64,000 nucleotides of DNA from Saccharina japonica (GCA_008828725.1 MEHQ01003574.1:932557-996556), one strand, 5' to 3'. Counted from the first letter of the stretch, positions 33,276 to 46,148 are shown. The notes: generated from the letters alone by a model not told the origin. Made by a program: numbers and translations.

Positions 33276-33289
33276 CATTTGTTGACCCT

Positions 33290-33960
33290 TCACCACGCCT
33301 GCCTTTCGAGACGGCGGGGGGGGGTGCACTCAATTGTTGCTTGCATTTTAGTGTTTTGACCATTGACCACGCACCCCTTGCGAGACCGGAAGGGGGGGAA
33401 CGTACTCATTTGGTGCTTGTCTTCAGTCATTTTGCCATTTGAACACGCATCCCTTTCGAGACGGGAGTACCACCGTTCCTACTCCAAATAGAGACACCTG
33501 CAACAGTTGGGCGCTCATTAGGTTGTTTCCATACATTTGCAGAGAAAAAAAAAATGATTTTCATAATCTTACCCCCCTTCCTGTTTCGTCGCCTGTGGCC
33601 ACCATCCATCTCCTAGGGTAGCGATCGTTTTCTCGCTACTATCTAGTGTACCAAACTTCTCCATGTCACATTCGTCTATTTTCCTCATTTCCCCCTCTAG
33701 CACATATCGCTCCTCCTTGCACAGCTCACGTTCTCCCACTGTGTGAGTTCTGCTCTCTACTGCTTTGCCACAAGGGCACATCTGTGCAGCTACTTCCTCC
33801 TCCTCCCGGCTACTGGTATACCGCCTCCTTCTTTCTGGCAGGTCCAGGTCCCCTACACGAAATCGCAGTTTCAGCTTTTTCGCGAAGTCCATTGGACCAT
33901 GCAGATACCTTTTNCCCCCTCCCCTTGCATAATGTGGGCGTACCAAAGTCCCTGTGGAGA
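33290..33960 (-). pseudogene. Non-LTR retrotransposon 3' end, broken
   Basis: The minus-strand frame at 33569-33946 has CPCGKAVESRTH followed by VGERE, where a Cys would complete the C-C-H-C knuckle usual at the C-terminus of LINE proteins. It then has KEERYVLEGEM, DECDMEKFG and LGDGWWPQATKQ. The likely continuation (FFSANVWKQPNERPTVAG, then SIWSRNG) is in another frame at 33446-33600, so a frameshift separates them. The N at 33914 falls inside the frame. GCATCCCTTTCGAGACGG, which ends this tail, recurs at about 52940 and 54105. The match is from memory of the family's tail, without alignment. Confidence 0.6.
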
Positions 33961-34071
33961 CATTGAACAGTGAAGCACACCATTGTTATACGCGTACCGA
34001 ATTGAGATGTTGTCGAAACCTTACGGGGTTTGCTCCATAGTTTGGTTGGGCTAACAATTTTGGCCGCACAG

Positions 34072-34636
34072 ACGCATGCTACGGTAGAGCTGCACCATTT
34101 GTTTTTTTATTAGGGTGGTCACCTGATGAGGAGCTCTATACCTGCAGTAGCCTGCACACTGATTTTGGAGGGGAAAAACAGAATAGAAGTGCTACATATG
34201 TATAATACGTACCCGATGCAGAACCCCATGGCCCAAGTATACAGAGAGACATATTGCCAGCACAACAGACTGGTGCTTACGATAGGGGGGGTACCCACAT
34301 TTTCACTACCCGGTTTTGGCCACTCGGACGAGTGACTCCGAATCTCACTGAAAATTGGACCTACACATAGTTTGTTCGCGTTGCGTAACTAAACCTCCAA
34401 ATGGCAGCGCATAAGACGCAACATAACAACTAAAAAAAGGTGATGAGTGCAACTCAGTGAAGCAGTCACTCGGCCGAGTGGCTCTGTGCAGATGAAAAAC
34501 AAGCACCTATACATACGTGACCCCCCTACCGTAGCACCAGTCACCAATGACATGCCGACGAATTTGGGTTACGGAGTCCGATCATTCAGAGAAATATTCC
34601 GGCCAAAAAGTGCTTCGTACCTCTGTCGTACAGGAT
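34072..34636 (+). mobile_element. Family E MITE with internal insertion
   Basis: Ends GACGCATGCTACGGTAGAG and GATAGCACGCGTC are both present. About 300 extra bases (34240-34540) separate the two halves. The right half reads GAATTTGGGTTACGGAGTCC. Confidence 0.6.
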
Positions 34637-34667
34637 AGCACGCGTCTACATGTTTTTTTTCTGACTA

Positions 34668-35100
34668 CATAGCGCATATAGCGCATACAGCGCATGCGGC
34701 GCATACAGCGTATACAGTGCATACAACGCATACAACGCATACAACGCATACAGCGCATACGGTGTATACAGCGCATACAGCGCATACAGTGCATACAGTG
34801 CATACAGCGCAGCGTATACAGCGCATACAGCGCATACAGTGCATACAGCGCATATAGTGCATGCAGCGCATATGGCGCACACAGTGCATACAGTGCATAC
34901 AGCGCATACAGCGTATACAGCGCATACAGCGCATACAGCGCATACAGCGCATACAGCGTATACAGCGCATACAGCGTATACAGTGCATACAGCGCATACA
35001 GTGCATACAACGCATACAGCGCATACAGTGGGTACAGCGCATACAGCGCATACACCGTATACAGCGCATGCAACGCATACAGCGCATGCAGCGCATACAA
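34668..35100. repeat. 9-base GCATACAGC minisatellite
   Basis: About 48 tandem copies of a nonamer, mostly GCATACAGC with GTATACAGC, GCATACAAC and GCATACAGT variants. Because the unit is a multiple of three, several frames are open on both strands (AlaTyrSer, CysIleGln, CysMetArg repeats). It is an array, not a gene. Confidence 0.95.
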
Positions 35101-35699
35101 ATGTTGGAGTCGGGTTACACGAACAAACCTTCTTCGAAAAGTCATGATTCGCGGGTGAGATATTGATCCAACTCCTTAGATAGGCAAACAAATACGTACG
35201 AGTATGATATCACGTGACGTGCTACTGTAGTAGCGGAAACAACGTCTCCGTAGACCGTATGTATGAAGGTACATGGAAAGCGGGATCAGCCTGTGGTACT
35301 TGGCTGAACTACCCCTACCTTCTTCGTACTCCGCTATCGCACCCCCTATCGAGCTCTACCATGAAATAAGCAACGATAATAACTTTACCAAGGAGAAGCG
35401 TGCCCTGACCAGCATCGCGACATCCCCGTGCCCCCCCTACAAGGGCCTTCCCTTCACATCCTCATGTGAGGAGCTCATGAAATAATAAGCCGCCACCCCT
35501 CTGAGGGCATCGCTCTGTCACAAGGAAAGATGGTGTGTACTGACGGCCACATGCTTGTGCAAGGCGATGGGGAGCGATTTTGTTCAATGTCTCCACCGGA
35601 CGGGGTGTTTTGACTTCCACATTGTGCGCAAGGAGGGGGGGGGGGTCCTGTGGTGGCCTGTGGTGTCAATCAAGCAAGCAAGGGAAAGCGTGCACACCT

Positions 35700-36660
35700 C
35701 ATACAGATCATCGATTTCGACTTAATGGTCTAGATCTTTCAAGGCAAATAAATCCCGATCCTCTCTACTACGCATGATCTACTACTGCTGCTGCAGCTCA
35801 TGTTTCGCCGGGTGGGACCCGTTCTATCATTTGCATGACCTAGCGCATGTTTCCTGGGTTGGACCTCTGTGCTATGCAGACCTTGCACAACCTTCAGAAA
35901 CAGCAGACCATACGTACTAAAATCGATTGGCATTCTCATCGGAAAGGCAATTCTCAACTAATAGGAAAATCGGCTCGTTATTAAGGGCCCATATTAACGA
36001 ATATAAAATAAATTCAATTTGAAAAAAATAAAATTCAAATTCGGTTTTCATTGGTCAACACACGCACCAGCACCCCCCAAGAACCTAATCTCCTAATCTT
36101 TGGTGCTGGTACGTGTGTTGACCAATGAAAAGCGGGTTTGAATTTTATTTTTTCGAAATTGATATTAGTTTTTCTTCGTTCAAACGGGCCCTAGTAGTAG
36201 CAGCGCTCATGTTGCTGGGTGGGAGCCGTATAATCTGCATGATGTCATTCGTATGGTATTCCCGTTTCCCCTCTATTGCTGTGCAAGCGTTTCTATCGAC
36301 ATTTTCCTCCGAGGAGAGGGGTGACTGCCCTCAGCTCAAGGAACCACTAATAATATATGAAATTAACCAAACACGCGTGAAATATCAAGAATACGTAGCC
36401 GGAGTGAGCCTGCACAGTAGTCGGGCTTGCCCCATACCGCCTTAACTAATGCATCATGCCTCGGCCGTAAGACCGTGTGGTTATCTTCACAATGATCAAC
36501 GAATACAGCAGCAGCACATGTTTCTTGTTGGATTGGATCTGTTCTTCTATGCAGATCCTGCACAAGCTCTCACAACCAACGGTAGGTGGTGAGGGACTCA
36601 ATGATCTAGATCATGATCTATCTGTAGATAGATAGATCATGCTCTGTCTCGAGGTGTGAA
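35700..36660. repeat. GATCTAGATCAT family, two pieces split by a fold-back
   Basis: 35700-35900 carries CATGTTTCCTGGGTTGGACC and a decayed left part. 36195-36660 carries CATGTTGCTGGGTGGGAGCC and GATCTAGATCATGATCTATC. The family D element at 35985-36191 lies between them. Confidence 0.5.
35985..36191. mobile_element. Family D fold-back
   Basis: Full-length palindrome from GGGCCCATATTAACGAATA to AAACGGGCCC, with the ATTGGTCAACACACGCACC arm and its complement. Confidence 0.75.
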
Positions 36661-36779
36661 AAACATGTTGATGTCGAGCAAAGGAAACCGCGTGCGCTTT
36701 CAACAGTGTACGGCCGAGCGTTCCACACCGCGCGTTTGACAGCCTATACATAGATAGTCGATTGGTGCCAGTCAGGGCA

Positions 36780-37032
36780 AATCAAGGGCATCAAGGGGAT
36801 GTTGTTGTCCGCCCACACAGGTCTGTGCGTCAAGGGAGAAAAGCGTTGTCTCCTGACGTATTTGCGCTTAGGGGGAGGGGGGGGTGTACTCATTGTGATA
36901 GCCGCATGTCGTGCAAGGCTGTATAGTCGTATGACCATAGACCCTGCATCCCTACAATGCCGGGACGGAGTGCGTCAGGTTTTCACCGACCATGCAGACA
37001 CTGCGTGCACCAAGCACGAAGCGCCGTGAGGT
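36780..37032. repeat. G-tract-led dispersed repeat
   Basis: Contains TGTACTCATTGTGATAGCCG and CTACAATGCCGGGACGGAGT, and ends CACCAAGCACGAAGCGCCGT. A 120-base unit with AGGTGTTCAAGGAGTGATGA is duplicated just after it (about 37185-37280 and 37300-37400). Confidence 0.6.
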
Positions 37033-37399
37033 GTTCGGCGACTAAAATGAATGGCGGGAGCTGGCGGAGGGGTTGGCAGTGGCCGACAAACATGACCCAT
37101 CGGAGATGAGAGACCCTACAGTACGATGTTGGCATCTATAATACGTAAATTACTGAACTGGCTCAAGGCACGAAGGAGCTATGGAACGAGAGGTGTTCAA
37201 GGAGTGATGATGCACCTAGAGCTTAAAAACCAGCTTGTGCTACTGAGACGTGGCTCATGATGTATACCGGCTTTTGGAATGACACCGTCAGAACAACGAA
37301 ACGAGAGGTGTTCAAGGAGTGATGATGCATCTAGAGCTTGAAAATCAGCTTCTGCAATTGAGACGTGGCTCATGATGTGTTCGGCTTTTGGGGTCACAC

Positions 37400-39250
37400 C
37401 GTCAGGTAGACGTAAAGCGTGCTGTGAAGAGAAGAAAAAACACGCACCAGATCACGATTCAGTTTTCGGTAAGCTCGAAAGTGTGGTAACACGTAGGGAT
37501 GGGTGGATAACGCAAAGCAGTGCCGACGTCAGCTAATATCGCAACAACAAAACAAAAAAACTCGAAAGGGGTGAGAGGAGTCAAGTGTCCAGCAGCGAGA
37601 AGAAATGTCTGAAACCAGGTACGATACCAGGTGCCTCGTTTTTTTTGTACAGCACCTGTGGACTATTTACTACGTGACTGGTGGTACTCGTACATGTTTT
37701 TGGCACGAGAAACCGCAGCAATGCGTTGCAGCAACAGAGCGAGCGATGCCGAGCTTGTATCGTTCGCCTGAACACGTTCAGATTTCACTCCAGAGCGTGA
37801 TTGGCTACTACCCCCATTACGCGTCAACAGGACTTAAAACAGTTGGGCGGGAACAAGTTGAGAAGACAAAGCGTCGGAACGGAACGAACGTACACGAAAA
37901 CAAAAAAAAAAATCGCAAAGAAACCACGATAAAAATCATTTTCGTGGTTAAAAAAACCCTCAAGAACTGGTCCCACGTATTTATGGACAAACTACTTGGA
38001 ATTAGCGTGGGTTTTTTTGTTTTCAGTTCTGAATGGGTTGTTATAAAGCAGAGCCATAACGATAACACAGAAATCATCACCGAAACGGAAAATATCGGCT
38101 ATCAAAAGCCAAGAATGCGCCGCGCGCACGCGCGCGCGTGGAAGAGCATCAGCTGGCGGTGGGCGATAAAGAAAAAAATATTTGGGAGAGAGTCCAGCAC
38201 TGCTCCTTTCGTCTTTTAACTGCTGTTTCTTCGGTGTGCCACTCGAAAACCGGAGGCACCGCCAACCGGAGAGGCCACCATTCTACCGACGGAAGACGGG
38301 CCCAAAATAACCATCCTACCGACGGAAAAATCAAGCACACGCCCTCCTACCGACGGAAACGATCACGAAATAACCATCTTCCAGACGGAAACAATCGCGT
38401 CATATGATGAGCCCGAACAAAAAAAAGCATCCCCAGACAAAACTCGCAGCGTTAGCCCCGCCCCCCTTCCCAAAATGTCGTGACGTTGACAGCAGGCGAC
38501 AAGCGGACGCTCTTCCAGCCAACAAAAACGCCTCCTTCCTCCTCTTCCACAAGCTCAAAACAACAGCAGCAGCGGTACAATGGGTGACAAGCCAAAAAAA
38601 GCCGGCCCCATCGCGCCACGTCTGTGTGTGTGTTTTTTTTGCAGAAGAATAGCTGAAGCTAACAGAGCACTCATTACGCGAGCAAAGGTGTGCACCAGGT
38701 GCGACAAAAAGCAAGCAAGCACTCGATAGAGCCGAAGGTACAGACGGAGGAGCCCAGCAACCAGAAGAAACGCCCGCTATGTCACTTAGGCCTGCACAGG
38801 GAGCGAGCGTCGCGAGGGGGGCAAATACAGCAGAAGGACGGAAGCAGAGACGGACAATCGCGGCGTTAATTCGAAGACGGTTCCTTTTGAAATCAGCTGT
38901 TGAATGAAACGCAAGTCAAAGTGTCAGGAAACAAACCCAAACGGAAACGAGGTTACGAACAAAACAATGCCGGCAACGAGCAACAAACAGCGACGAACTA
39001 TTTTCTTGTTTTACTCTTGAATCTATGACTACCCCGGTGAGCTAGGTGCTTGCTACATCGGATGGACTGGTGTTTCGTTTTTACCGCGGGCGATCGGCTG
39101 AAACCTTATAAGACGGTTTTTTTGTTGGAGGGGGGGCCATTCTGCCATATACTACGACAGTACCAGCCTGAAAAAAGCGCTATGCCCGATTCAGCATCAA
39201 CGAACAGGTTATATACATACTAAATGGGGATGACAAAAAAAAGGCTCATG
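37400..39250. other. Unassigned sequence between repeats
   Basis: Apart from the TTAA MITE at 37948-38040, this holds several CCTACCGACGGAA-type repeats (38280-38390) and A-rich tracts. Frames here show no known motif. Confidence 0.4.
37948..38040. mobile_element. TTAA MITE family A
   Basis: Contains CAAGAACTGGTCCCACG and GACAAACTACTTGGAATTAG, and ends TTCAGTTCTGAATGGGTT. Confidence 0.65.
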
Positions 39251-39254
39251 TACG

Positions 39255-39337
39255 TACCACTCTGTCCCGAAATATAAGCACCGTTTTCATTGAATATTAA
39301 TGTACAAAGGGTGCTTATATTTCGGGACATAGTGGTA
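39255..39337. mobile_element. mariner-like MITE
   Basis: Best-preserved copy with the 14263 one: TACCACTCTGTCCCGAAATA at the left and ATTTCGGGACATAGTGGTA at the right, with TA flanks. Confidence 0.75.
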
Positions 39338-39539
39338 TATAGCTCAAGGCAGTTGATTCCTGTTGTGTAAGGTCCGTTCTCTACTGGTCATGGTGCAGCC
39401 AAATGTCTACCACGACGAACAAGTCTCCAAAACCTCAAGAGCAGTACGAGTAGTACCGGCGCGCCCGAGTCAGCACCAACGAGCGTTTCATATACGTACA
39501 TGAGCGTATTTACCACCGAACGAACAATCTGAGCTCTTA

Positions 39540-39880
39540 GTGCGCAGCAGTAATGGTCCCCTCTATCATATAGTGCGGGTATGCGCGGCCAACAACACCG
39601 GCACTACGGCGGCAACCGGCACTGCAATACACCACACACTGCCACACTGGTATGGCGGCAACCGGCACTGCAATACACCGCACATTGCCACACTGGTTAA
39701 CCCCTATCTGTATGCCAAAACGATTTCACAGGCACTGTAGCGGGCAGCCGGCAATATTCAACCAGCACTATATAGGGCACACTGCCACACTGGTTAACCC
39801 CATTTGTGTGCCGAAACGATTTGACAGGCACTGTAGCGGGCAGCCGGCACTGCTCAACCGGCACTATCGAGGGACCAGTA
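39540..39880. repeat. TAGTGCCGG repeat, three partial units
   Basis: Starts GTGCGCAGCAGTAATGGTCC and ends CGGCACTATCGAGGGACCAG. ACACTGCCACACTGGTTAAC is repeated inside. It ends about 10 bases before the eL37 stop codon on the other strand, so it forms that gene's 3' flank. Confidence 0.65.
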
Positions 39881-39890
39881 CTCTGAATGA

Positions 39891-42452
39891 TCATGTTGTA
39901 TGCATGCGCACCTTGGCCGGCCCGTTCTTGGGGGCGGAAGAGCCCTCCTGGAAGCCGTTCTTGAAGCGGCGGGGGAGGGTCTTCATGTGGCTGTTCAACG
40001 AAAAAGTGAGCAGCAGAAGCAGCAGCGAGTAGCAACGCCGAGGGAGAGGAGCAAGAGATATGTGTCATGACGGCGGAAGGGGGGGGGGAGGGGTGTACTT
40101 CATATTCATGCATGGCCGTAGTCGTATGACCTTAGACCCCTCGCATCCCTACGTACAATGCCGGGGGGGGGGGGGCGGCGTAAGCTATATATTGAGACAG
40201 GCGCCTTCATCGCAAATGCTAGGCTTCAAGCATACACGACCGATAATCGGCTACGCATCCTTTTACCACACGGGGCCTACGATTTAGTTGGCAATCGCCA
40301 CCCCTCCCTTCCCCGGCGCTCCTTGTTCAGCTGAGGCACCAGCGCGACGGGACAGCGTCCTTTCTCTCTCTCTCGCTGCACAAACCGATCACCCAACCAG
40401 GCTACACGTATATATATACAAGTCAACGCCGGAAATCTCGTTTGCAATTGCGCCCCGCTTTGAGCTTTGGTCCAAACACGACGGGATAATAACAGCCTCC
40501 TCTCTCGTTTTATTTTCTTTTACAAGAGAAGAAGCCAAATAAACCAAACACCGTACGATACCAAGACTGAAAAACCAACGCTACGTTCAACAAAACAGTA
40601 CACGACCACATACATATCGCAACACAACCGGCGCGCTTCCTTCCTTCACCACCAACACGGAACAGCCGACAAGCGAGCCAGCCATCACCGCCGTCACAAC
40701 TCACAAGACCCTTTTACTAAACAGTAAAAACGAACCCCATTCAATCTTAAAACGGTTAAAACATACAGTAGGCGTCTCCACCAGTGAGGCGGTGCCAGAG
40801 CAATATAACCGCACTATCGAGGGAAGCCGCCTTATTCATTCCAGGCTATGGGTGCTATTCCCCCTTGGGGCCAAGCGATTTCGACCGCCTTATATCGGGA
40901 TACCGCCTTACTCAGACCGGCTTATAGGGGGACTGCTACTTTATAATACCCTAAGCGTAGCCCCGTCCGCGATGAGACATTCTCGGAAATAATCCGGGCC
41001 AAGCCACAACACCAGTTAGAGGCAAAAACGATTTATCATTTAGCACAGCAAAAAATTCACGTTGTCTACGTCTTTTAGGGTTTCGTCTAATAAGCAAAGG
41101 GGAAGTCGTATACACCACGAGTAGCTATCTGTAGAGTCCTTGTTGTGCCTTTTCGTCACCACGGCTACTGCTACGGAAGATCAACACACTTATGATACTA
41201 CTATTGTCACTATTTAATACTACTGCTGGCTACTCCTACTAATGCTATTAATCTACTACTACTGTTACTTATACTGTCACTACTACTGACATTTCTAGTA
41301 CCACTTCTACTGCCACTCTGCTACTACTACTACCACCACCACCACTCCTACTACAACAACTGCCGCTGTAGAAATACTCCAACAAACACTGCTGCTATTA
41401 CTACCACCACTACTTGCAAGCTTATCGCATCACTGCTTCATCGGCACAGCACTGACAACTACGCCATCTCGGAAGCATCGGTTACAAAACTACTGTACAG
41501 CAGTAGGTGGTACGTACCGCATGCGCCCGGTGCCCTGAGTGCGACGGCGCTTCGCCTTCTCGCTCCAGTTGACTGAACAAAAAAACCAAAGTCAGTCAAG
41601 TGGCAACAGTGGATGGGAGGCAATAGACACGCGTAATGAGGATGGGTTGACACTTGGGGCGGTAGACCGTTCCGATTCACTGGGGTGCCCCCTGCTACGA
41701 AATAAAGACCGACGAAAACAACTAAGACCGACACATCGTTTATATCACCTCTGAGTTACAATACAGCATGGAGATGGAGATCGACGGAAACAACCGAAGG
41801 AACAACTCCGAGCAGCGCATCTTATATATTATCCTCCGCTGAGTTACGATACGGCATGGAGATGGAGATCGACGAAAACAACCGAAAGAAAAAACTCAGA
41901 GCGGCGCATCCAATCCCACCCTGGAAGGGCTGTACCACTTAGAGCACCCAGGTACGAAACACCACGCCTGAAGAACGAGCACTTACCTACCCATGAGCTA
42001 CATGAGAGCAAGGAGGCCGACGGAAACAACCTGAGCATATTATCCACACCCGAGTTACATTTTACAGTGCAGCAAGTTTACCGACGGAAACAACTCATAG
42101 CAGCGGGCATCTAATCCCACCCCTGAGTATCAATACAGCATGAATACCGACGGAAACTACTAAAAGCGGCGCATCTTATCCACGTCTGAGTGGCAGTATA
42201 CAGCATGGAAACCGACGGAAACAGCTCAGAGCGGCGTAAATTATCTTCCGCTGAGCTATATACAAAACAACACGAATACCGACGGAAGCAATTCAGACCG
42301 ACGCAAAACTACTCACAGCGGCGCATCTTGGCGGCCGGGTAGCCGCACGACGCGCAGACCTTCTTCTGCTTGTGGAAGGAGGTGCGGCCGCAACGCCGGC
42401 AGGCGGTGTGGGTCTTGGTATGCCTCTTACCGAACGAAGCCGTTCCCTTCGT
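39891..42452 (-). CDS. RPL37: 60S ribosomal protein eL37, exons 2-4
   Basis: Minus-strand coding exons: 42452-42317, 41572-41518, 39990-39891 (TGA 39893-39891), with phases 0, 1 and 2 joining cleanly. With an initiator Met from a separate exon the product is 97 residues, the usual length for eL37. It reads [20 protein letters not shown], then the zinc ribbon (Cys 19, 22, 34, 37 in CRRC and CASC), [26 protein letters not shown], and a tail [15 protein letters not shown]. eL37 is a small zinc-binding protein of the large subunit that touches 5.8S/25S rRNA. In many eukaryotes an intron follows the ATG directly, as inferred here. Candidate start codons followed by a donor are ATG|GTGAGT at 44564-44562 (stronger) and ATG|GTAGGC at 42804-42802. 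Confidence 0.95.
40075..40200. repeat. G-tract-led dispersed repeat
   Basis: Contains TGTACTTCATATTCATGCAT and CGCATCCCTACGTACAATGCC, upstream of eL37 exon 4 on the gene's strand (within its last intron). Confidence 0.6.
41700..42316 (-). repeat. Tandem array made from the eL37 exon 2 end and donor
   Basis: The intron after exon 2 is mostly five to seven copies of a 65-90-base unit. In gene sense each contains AAGATGCGCCGCT (the last 13 exon bases) followed by a TGAGTTGTTTCCGTCGGT-like stretch that replaces the donor region. Exact or near copies of the 13-mer on the plus strand are at 42165-42177, 41811-41823, 41900-41910 and about 42099. Confidence 0.85.
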
Positions 42453-42759
42453 CTGCTCGCCCACAAAACAAACAAAACAACAAAACGAGGCAAGACAAAG
42501 AAAAACAGACAACCGGAGCAACGCAACAAACAACAGACAAAAGCCAAGACCGAGCACCAGACCCAACAAGCATAAGCAAACAAGACCGACGAAAGGACAA
42601 ACGAAATCAAAACAGACAGACGGACGGACAAAAACCGACGGGAAAAAAGGGAAGCGGAAGCAGTGAGTATTGTGCGCGAGAGGGCATATAGAAGAGACAA
42701 CAATCGTCTGGTTTGCGCAGTTTAAGCGGCCACGGCTCTAGACTACCGTTACTTGTAGC

Positions 42760-43010
42760 GCTTCGACCAGGATGGCATATTGTTGCTTATCTCAGCCTAC
42801 CATATTTTCACACCTCGGGGCATATCATCTACAGACAGATCTACATATAGATCTACAGATAGATCATCTAGATCCTAAACTGCCGTTATGATATATATGT
42901 TGTGCAAGATCTGTACGGAACAGATTCAACCGAGGAAACATCCTGATCATGCACGATATACAGCTCCCACCCGGCAACATGAGGCAGGTCATGCAGATCA
43001 GGAGTATACC
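42760..43010. repeat. GATCTAGATCAT family repeat
   Basis: Contains CAGATAGATCATCTAGATCC and CAGCTCCCACCCGGCAACAT. It lies upstream of eL37 exon 2. Confidence 0.55.
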
Positions 43011-44564
43011 TGCCGTGAAATACTATGGTACATATAATATGTATCTACATCATGAAAGTAAATCGATGATCGGTTGTAGGTGTGCATCCCTTTTAGACGT
43101 TGAAACCCATCATCATACATTTCCATATCATGTAAGTACATACCAGAAGTATTTAGAAGCGAGTGAGGTGGAGAGGAGGGGGTCGACAAGACTTCGCGCC
43201 TCCGAGTGCACACTGCTGTACAGCTCACAGCTGTACAGCAGCAGCAGCAAAGCATTTGTACAGCGGCTGCAAAACTTATCCCAAACAAGGTTCAAGTTCA
43301 GTTCTACTGGGGGGTCGTCAAGCCATTGGGAACGCCGCTCGAAATTAAACTTATCGAGGGTAGACTTGTAGACCAAACTCCAGCCACAGCCACCGGCACT
43401 GCTTGTTACAGCATTGCATTACGTATAGCATGGTGTTTACAGGTTGGCTAGCGGGCCAGACTGCAAGAATTCGGTTGATATGTGTATCATATGTACCCAA
43501 TACCATTACGTCCTTACGTCGTACCTGGTACATTTCTACAACACGAAAATGGGTTCAGATTCAGGTGTCCAGGCGCCGAGAGGCTGTCTTATATGCTACC
43601 ACCGCTATCGATGCCGTCCGTAACGTCCGCCGTCACAAGGGACAAGAGTCGACAAGCCCTGTCGGCATACTAATAGTACCTTATCAACTTACTGGTAGTA
43701 CGAGTACGAGTGGTGTAGTATACCGTATACCCCAGTATGACATATTAGTCGTAAGGTTCAAATAACGTGTGATATGACACCAAGGCATACGAGAAAACAC
43801 AGGGCTACGTAGGCAATCGATAGATGCTCGTTCTCGTACAGAGTCGTACGATATAAATACGAGGTACCAGGCAACAAGTTATTATACAAACCAAACAGCC
43901 TCGCAGCTCGTGACCACACGAGCATCGTAACGCTGGAGGTGTAAATCAAAAGAACCTCTCTGTGCACATCAAGCTGGGCTCACGTTTTTGGGAGCAGACT
44001 ACTTGGAATTAGTGTGCAGTAGGAGATTTTTTGCAGTGGTACCACACGAGACACCTAAATGCAACAAAGTACACTGGTTGCTTGGCCCTCCCAAGTCGAA
44101 ACTTTCTGCACCAGCAAAGCCCAACCCAACCCAGGGTCTCCGCTGGTGCCACCAGCTTGGCTATCGCTTTGTCCCCCACTCATCGACCATCGCGGTGCCT
44201 CCCACTGCCCTTCCAGGCCACTCCTTGCCTGGCTCTGGCAAACAGGCCCGCGAACCCGAGTACGCAACTCCGTGCCGCGATTGGCACAGCGCAAGGGAGG
44301 TGCGTGCCGCTTTCATCGCAGGCACACCACGCACTAGCCACTAGAGGAATCTCCCCAAGCCAGGCCTGGCTGCTGGGGTGACACAGGTGCTTGTATTACC
44401 GACGTGCTTCCGTGTGTGCCTCTCCTTGCCTGGGCCGCATAGCAGCGGGATTGCCTCACAGAGAGAGAACATATGGATGGTGTCATCCGACTTACGACGA
44501 ACCAGACCCACCAAACCAGGGCATCGCCTTCGGCACTATGCAATTGTCTCAAGCCACTCACCAT

Positions 44565-46148
44565 GGTGCTGCTGGGGAGTGTTAGGCAAGAAGATCTCTC
44601 CTCTCAAAGCCTGCCTGTCACGACTGCTGTAGCTCGCGCGCCGACGACGAGGTCGAGGTCGTCCACTCAATATCCGTCCCCTTTGAAAACACGCCTCCAT
44701 ATTTCATACCATATTTTGCTCGTGGCCTTCCCGACTCCACACAATACCGACTGAGGCTATTACCAAGGTATGTGCACCAGGGAGAGCTCACGCGTGTACC
44801 GGTCGAGTGGTTCGGGGTGTGCGAAGGGTCGGTCAATACCATTCCGAGCAGTGTTCCCTGGAAGTGATGTGCAGGGGGAGGGATTGCCAAGCTTGTTTGC
44901 GGTGTTTTCCACGATGTATATGCTGTCCTTCGAAATCACTGGCTCACTGTCGATTCTCGCAACGCGATAGCTGGCTTGGTTGCTTTTGTGGGACCCTGCT
45001 GTGCCTTGAGCTCCGTTCGCTGGCGACTTGCAACGACTCTCTGCGAATGCCTATGCCTGAAGCTCTAGTTTGACGTCGATACGCACCATCAATGAAAGTT
45101 CCGGGTCTGTACCGAGCAAGCCAAGAGGTGGACTGTATATGGATGCTCTTCTTGCTGCTGTGCATGGTTGCCTCGTAACCAAAGATGCTCCTTGTCGTTC
45201 TTGACGCGTCTAGGCCTCTTTTACCCTCATTATACCAGTGTTAGTGTCGACGGGCGGTCAGTCAAGGGGTCAAACTGCCGTCCTGTAGCATATTTGCTCG
45301 TAACAGCGAAGCGTTGACTTACGTCGACCCCGTCGTGTGTCTAGTCGTTATTGGGAGCTAGCCCTGACCCTGTCCTGCAACAAGCCAAGCCAAGCTGCTA
45401 CTGTGTAGTACGCTTACCATATGTACTCGGCATCTTAAAGCGGACGTCACCTTCCTGACACGCAGCCCTTGCCCCTGTAATTGTGTTGTCCTGAAATCGG
45501 ACGTAACGTGATATTTCTGCTCAAAAATTCCTTTTCAAACACTAAAACTAGTATAATCAAGTCTAGTCGGCCGTCCGTCACAAGCCCGAAGTGCCGTCTC
45601 CTGACATTGCTACTATGTCCGAAAATATAAGGATATATTTATCAATAATAGGAATACCTAAACGTTCCTTACATTTCCGGACATTGTTGGGTACTTTTTG
45701 TACCTACGAACTGCTTTCGGCCTCAGCCAGTCAAGCCATCCTCTATCTTCAGCCACATGCCACCCACCACCGAGCAACCCTGGTCATCACCACGGCGACT
45801 AGTAGCGATCCTTCCAGCAGTACAGCAGTAATACGTAGTACACCGACCGATTGTTTCGCCTGATGGCGGTCTCTCTGCCATAATGTTCAGAGACAGACTT
45901 AACGCCAACCGCCGGAGATCAAAGCGTCTCTTCTCCGTTTTCACTATTTTTGATTCGGCATACTCTCGATTCTCGATGCTCGCGATGCGATATGCTGGTA
46001 CACTCATACAGCAGTTACTCGAGATACCCATCTGCTCGGTACGACACTCGCGGGTATGGTACCCGCGTGCCAATACTCGCATTCCTACTGATACGCGATA
46101 CTTGAAACCACACGATGGTTCCTGATAATGCTGCTGCTGTATAAGTTG
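44565..46148. promoter_or_regulatory. Head-to-head interval between eL37 and eS12
   Basis: If the eL37 start is at 44564, the two ribosomal protein genes diverge from this 1.6-kb interval, which should contain both promoters. It includes a stretch (44.6-45.1 kb) with few recognisable repeats and one diverged MITE at 45610-45692. No specific promoter element was identified; the call rests on gene orientation only. Confidence 0.35.
45610..45692. mobile_element. mariner-like MITE, diverged
   Basis: TACTATGTCCGAAAATATAA at the left and ACATTTCCGGACATTGTTGG at the right, in the interval between eL37 and eS12. A half copy (GACAGAGTGGTA) also lies at about 51885-51892. Confidence 0.6.

Noticed and set aside
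34668-35100. CRISPR-like array
   Set aside because: There are no spacers; units are contiguous nonamers, and the DNA is eukaryotic.
34582-35191. Long overlapping frames of 100-187 residues on both strands
   Set aside because: All are translations of the 9-base minisatellite with no non-repeat domain.
44031-45073. Several overlapping frames on both strands at 44.0-45.1 kb
   Set aside because: The segment has few repeats, but no frame shows a known motif. It is better explained as leader or promoter sequence of eL37.
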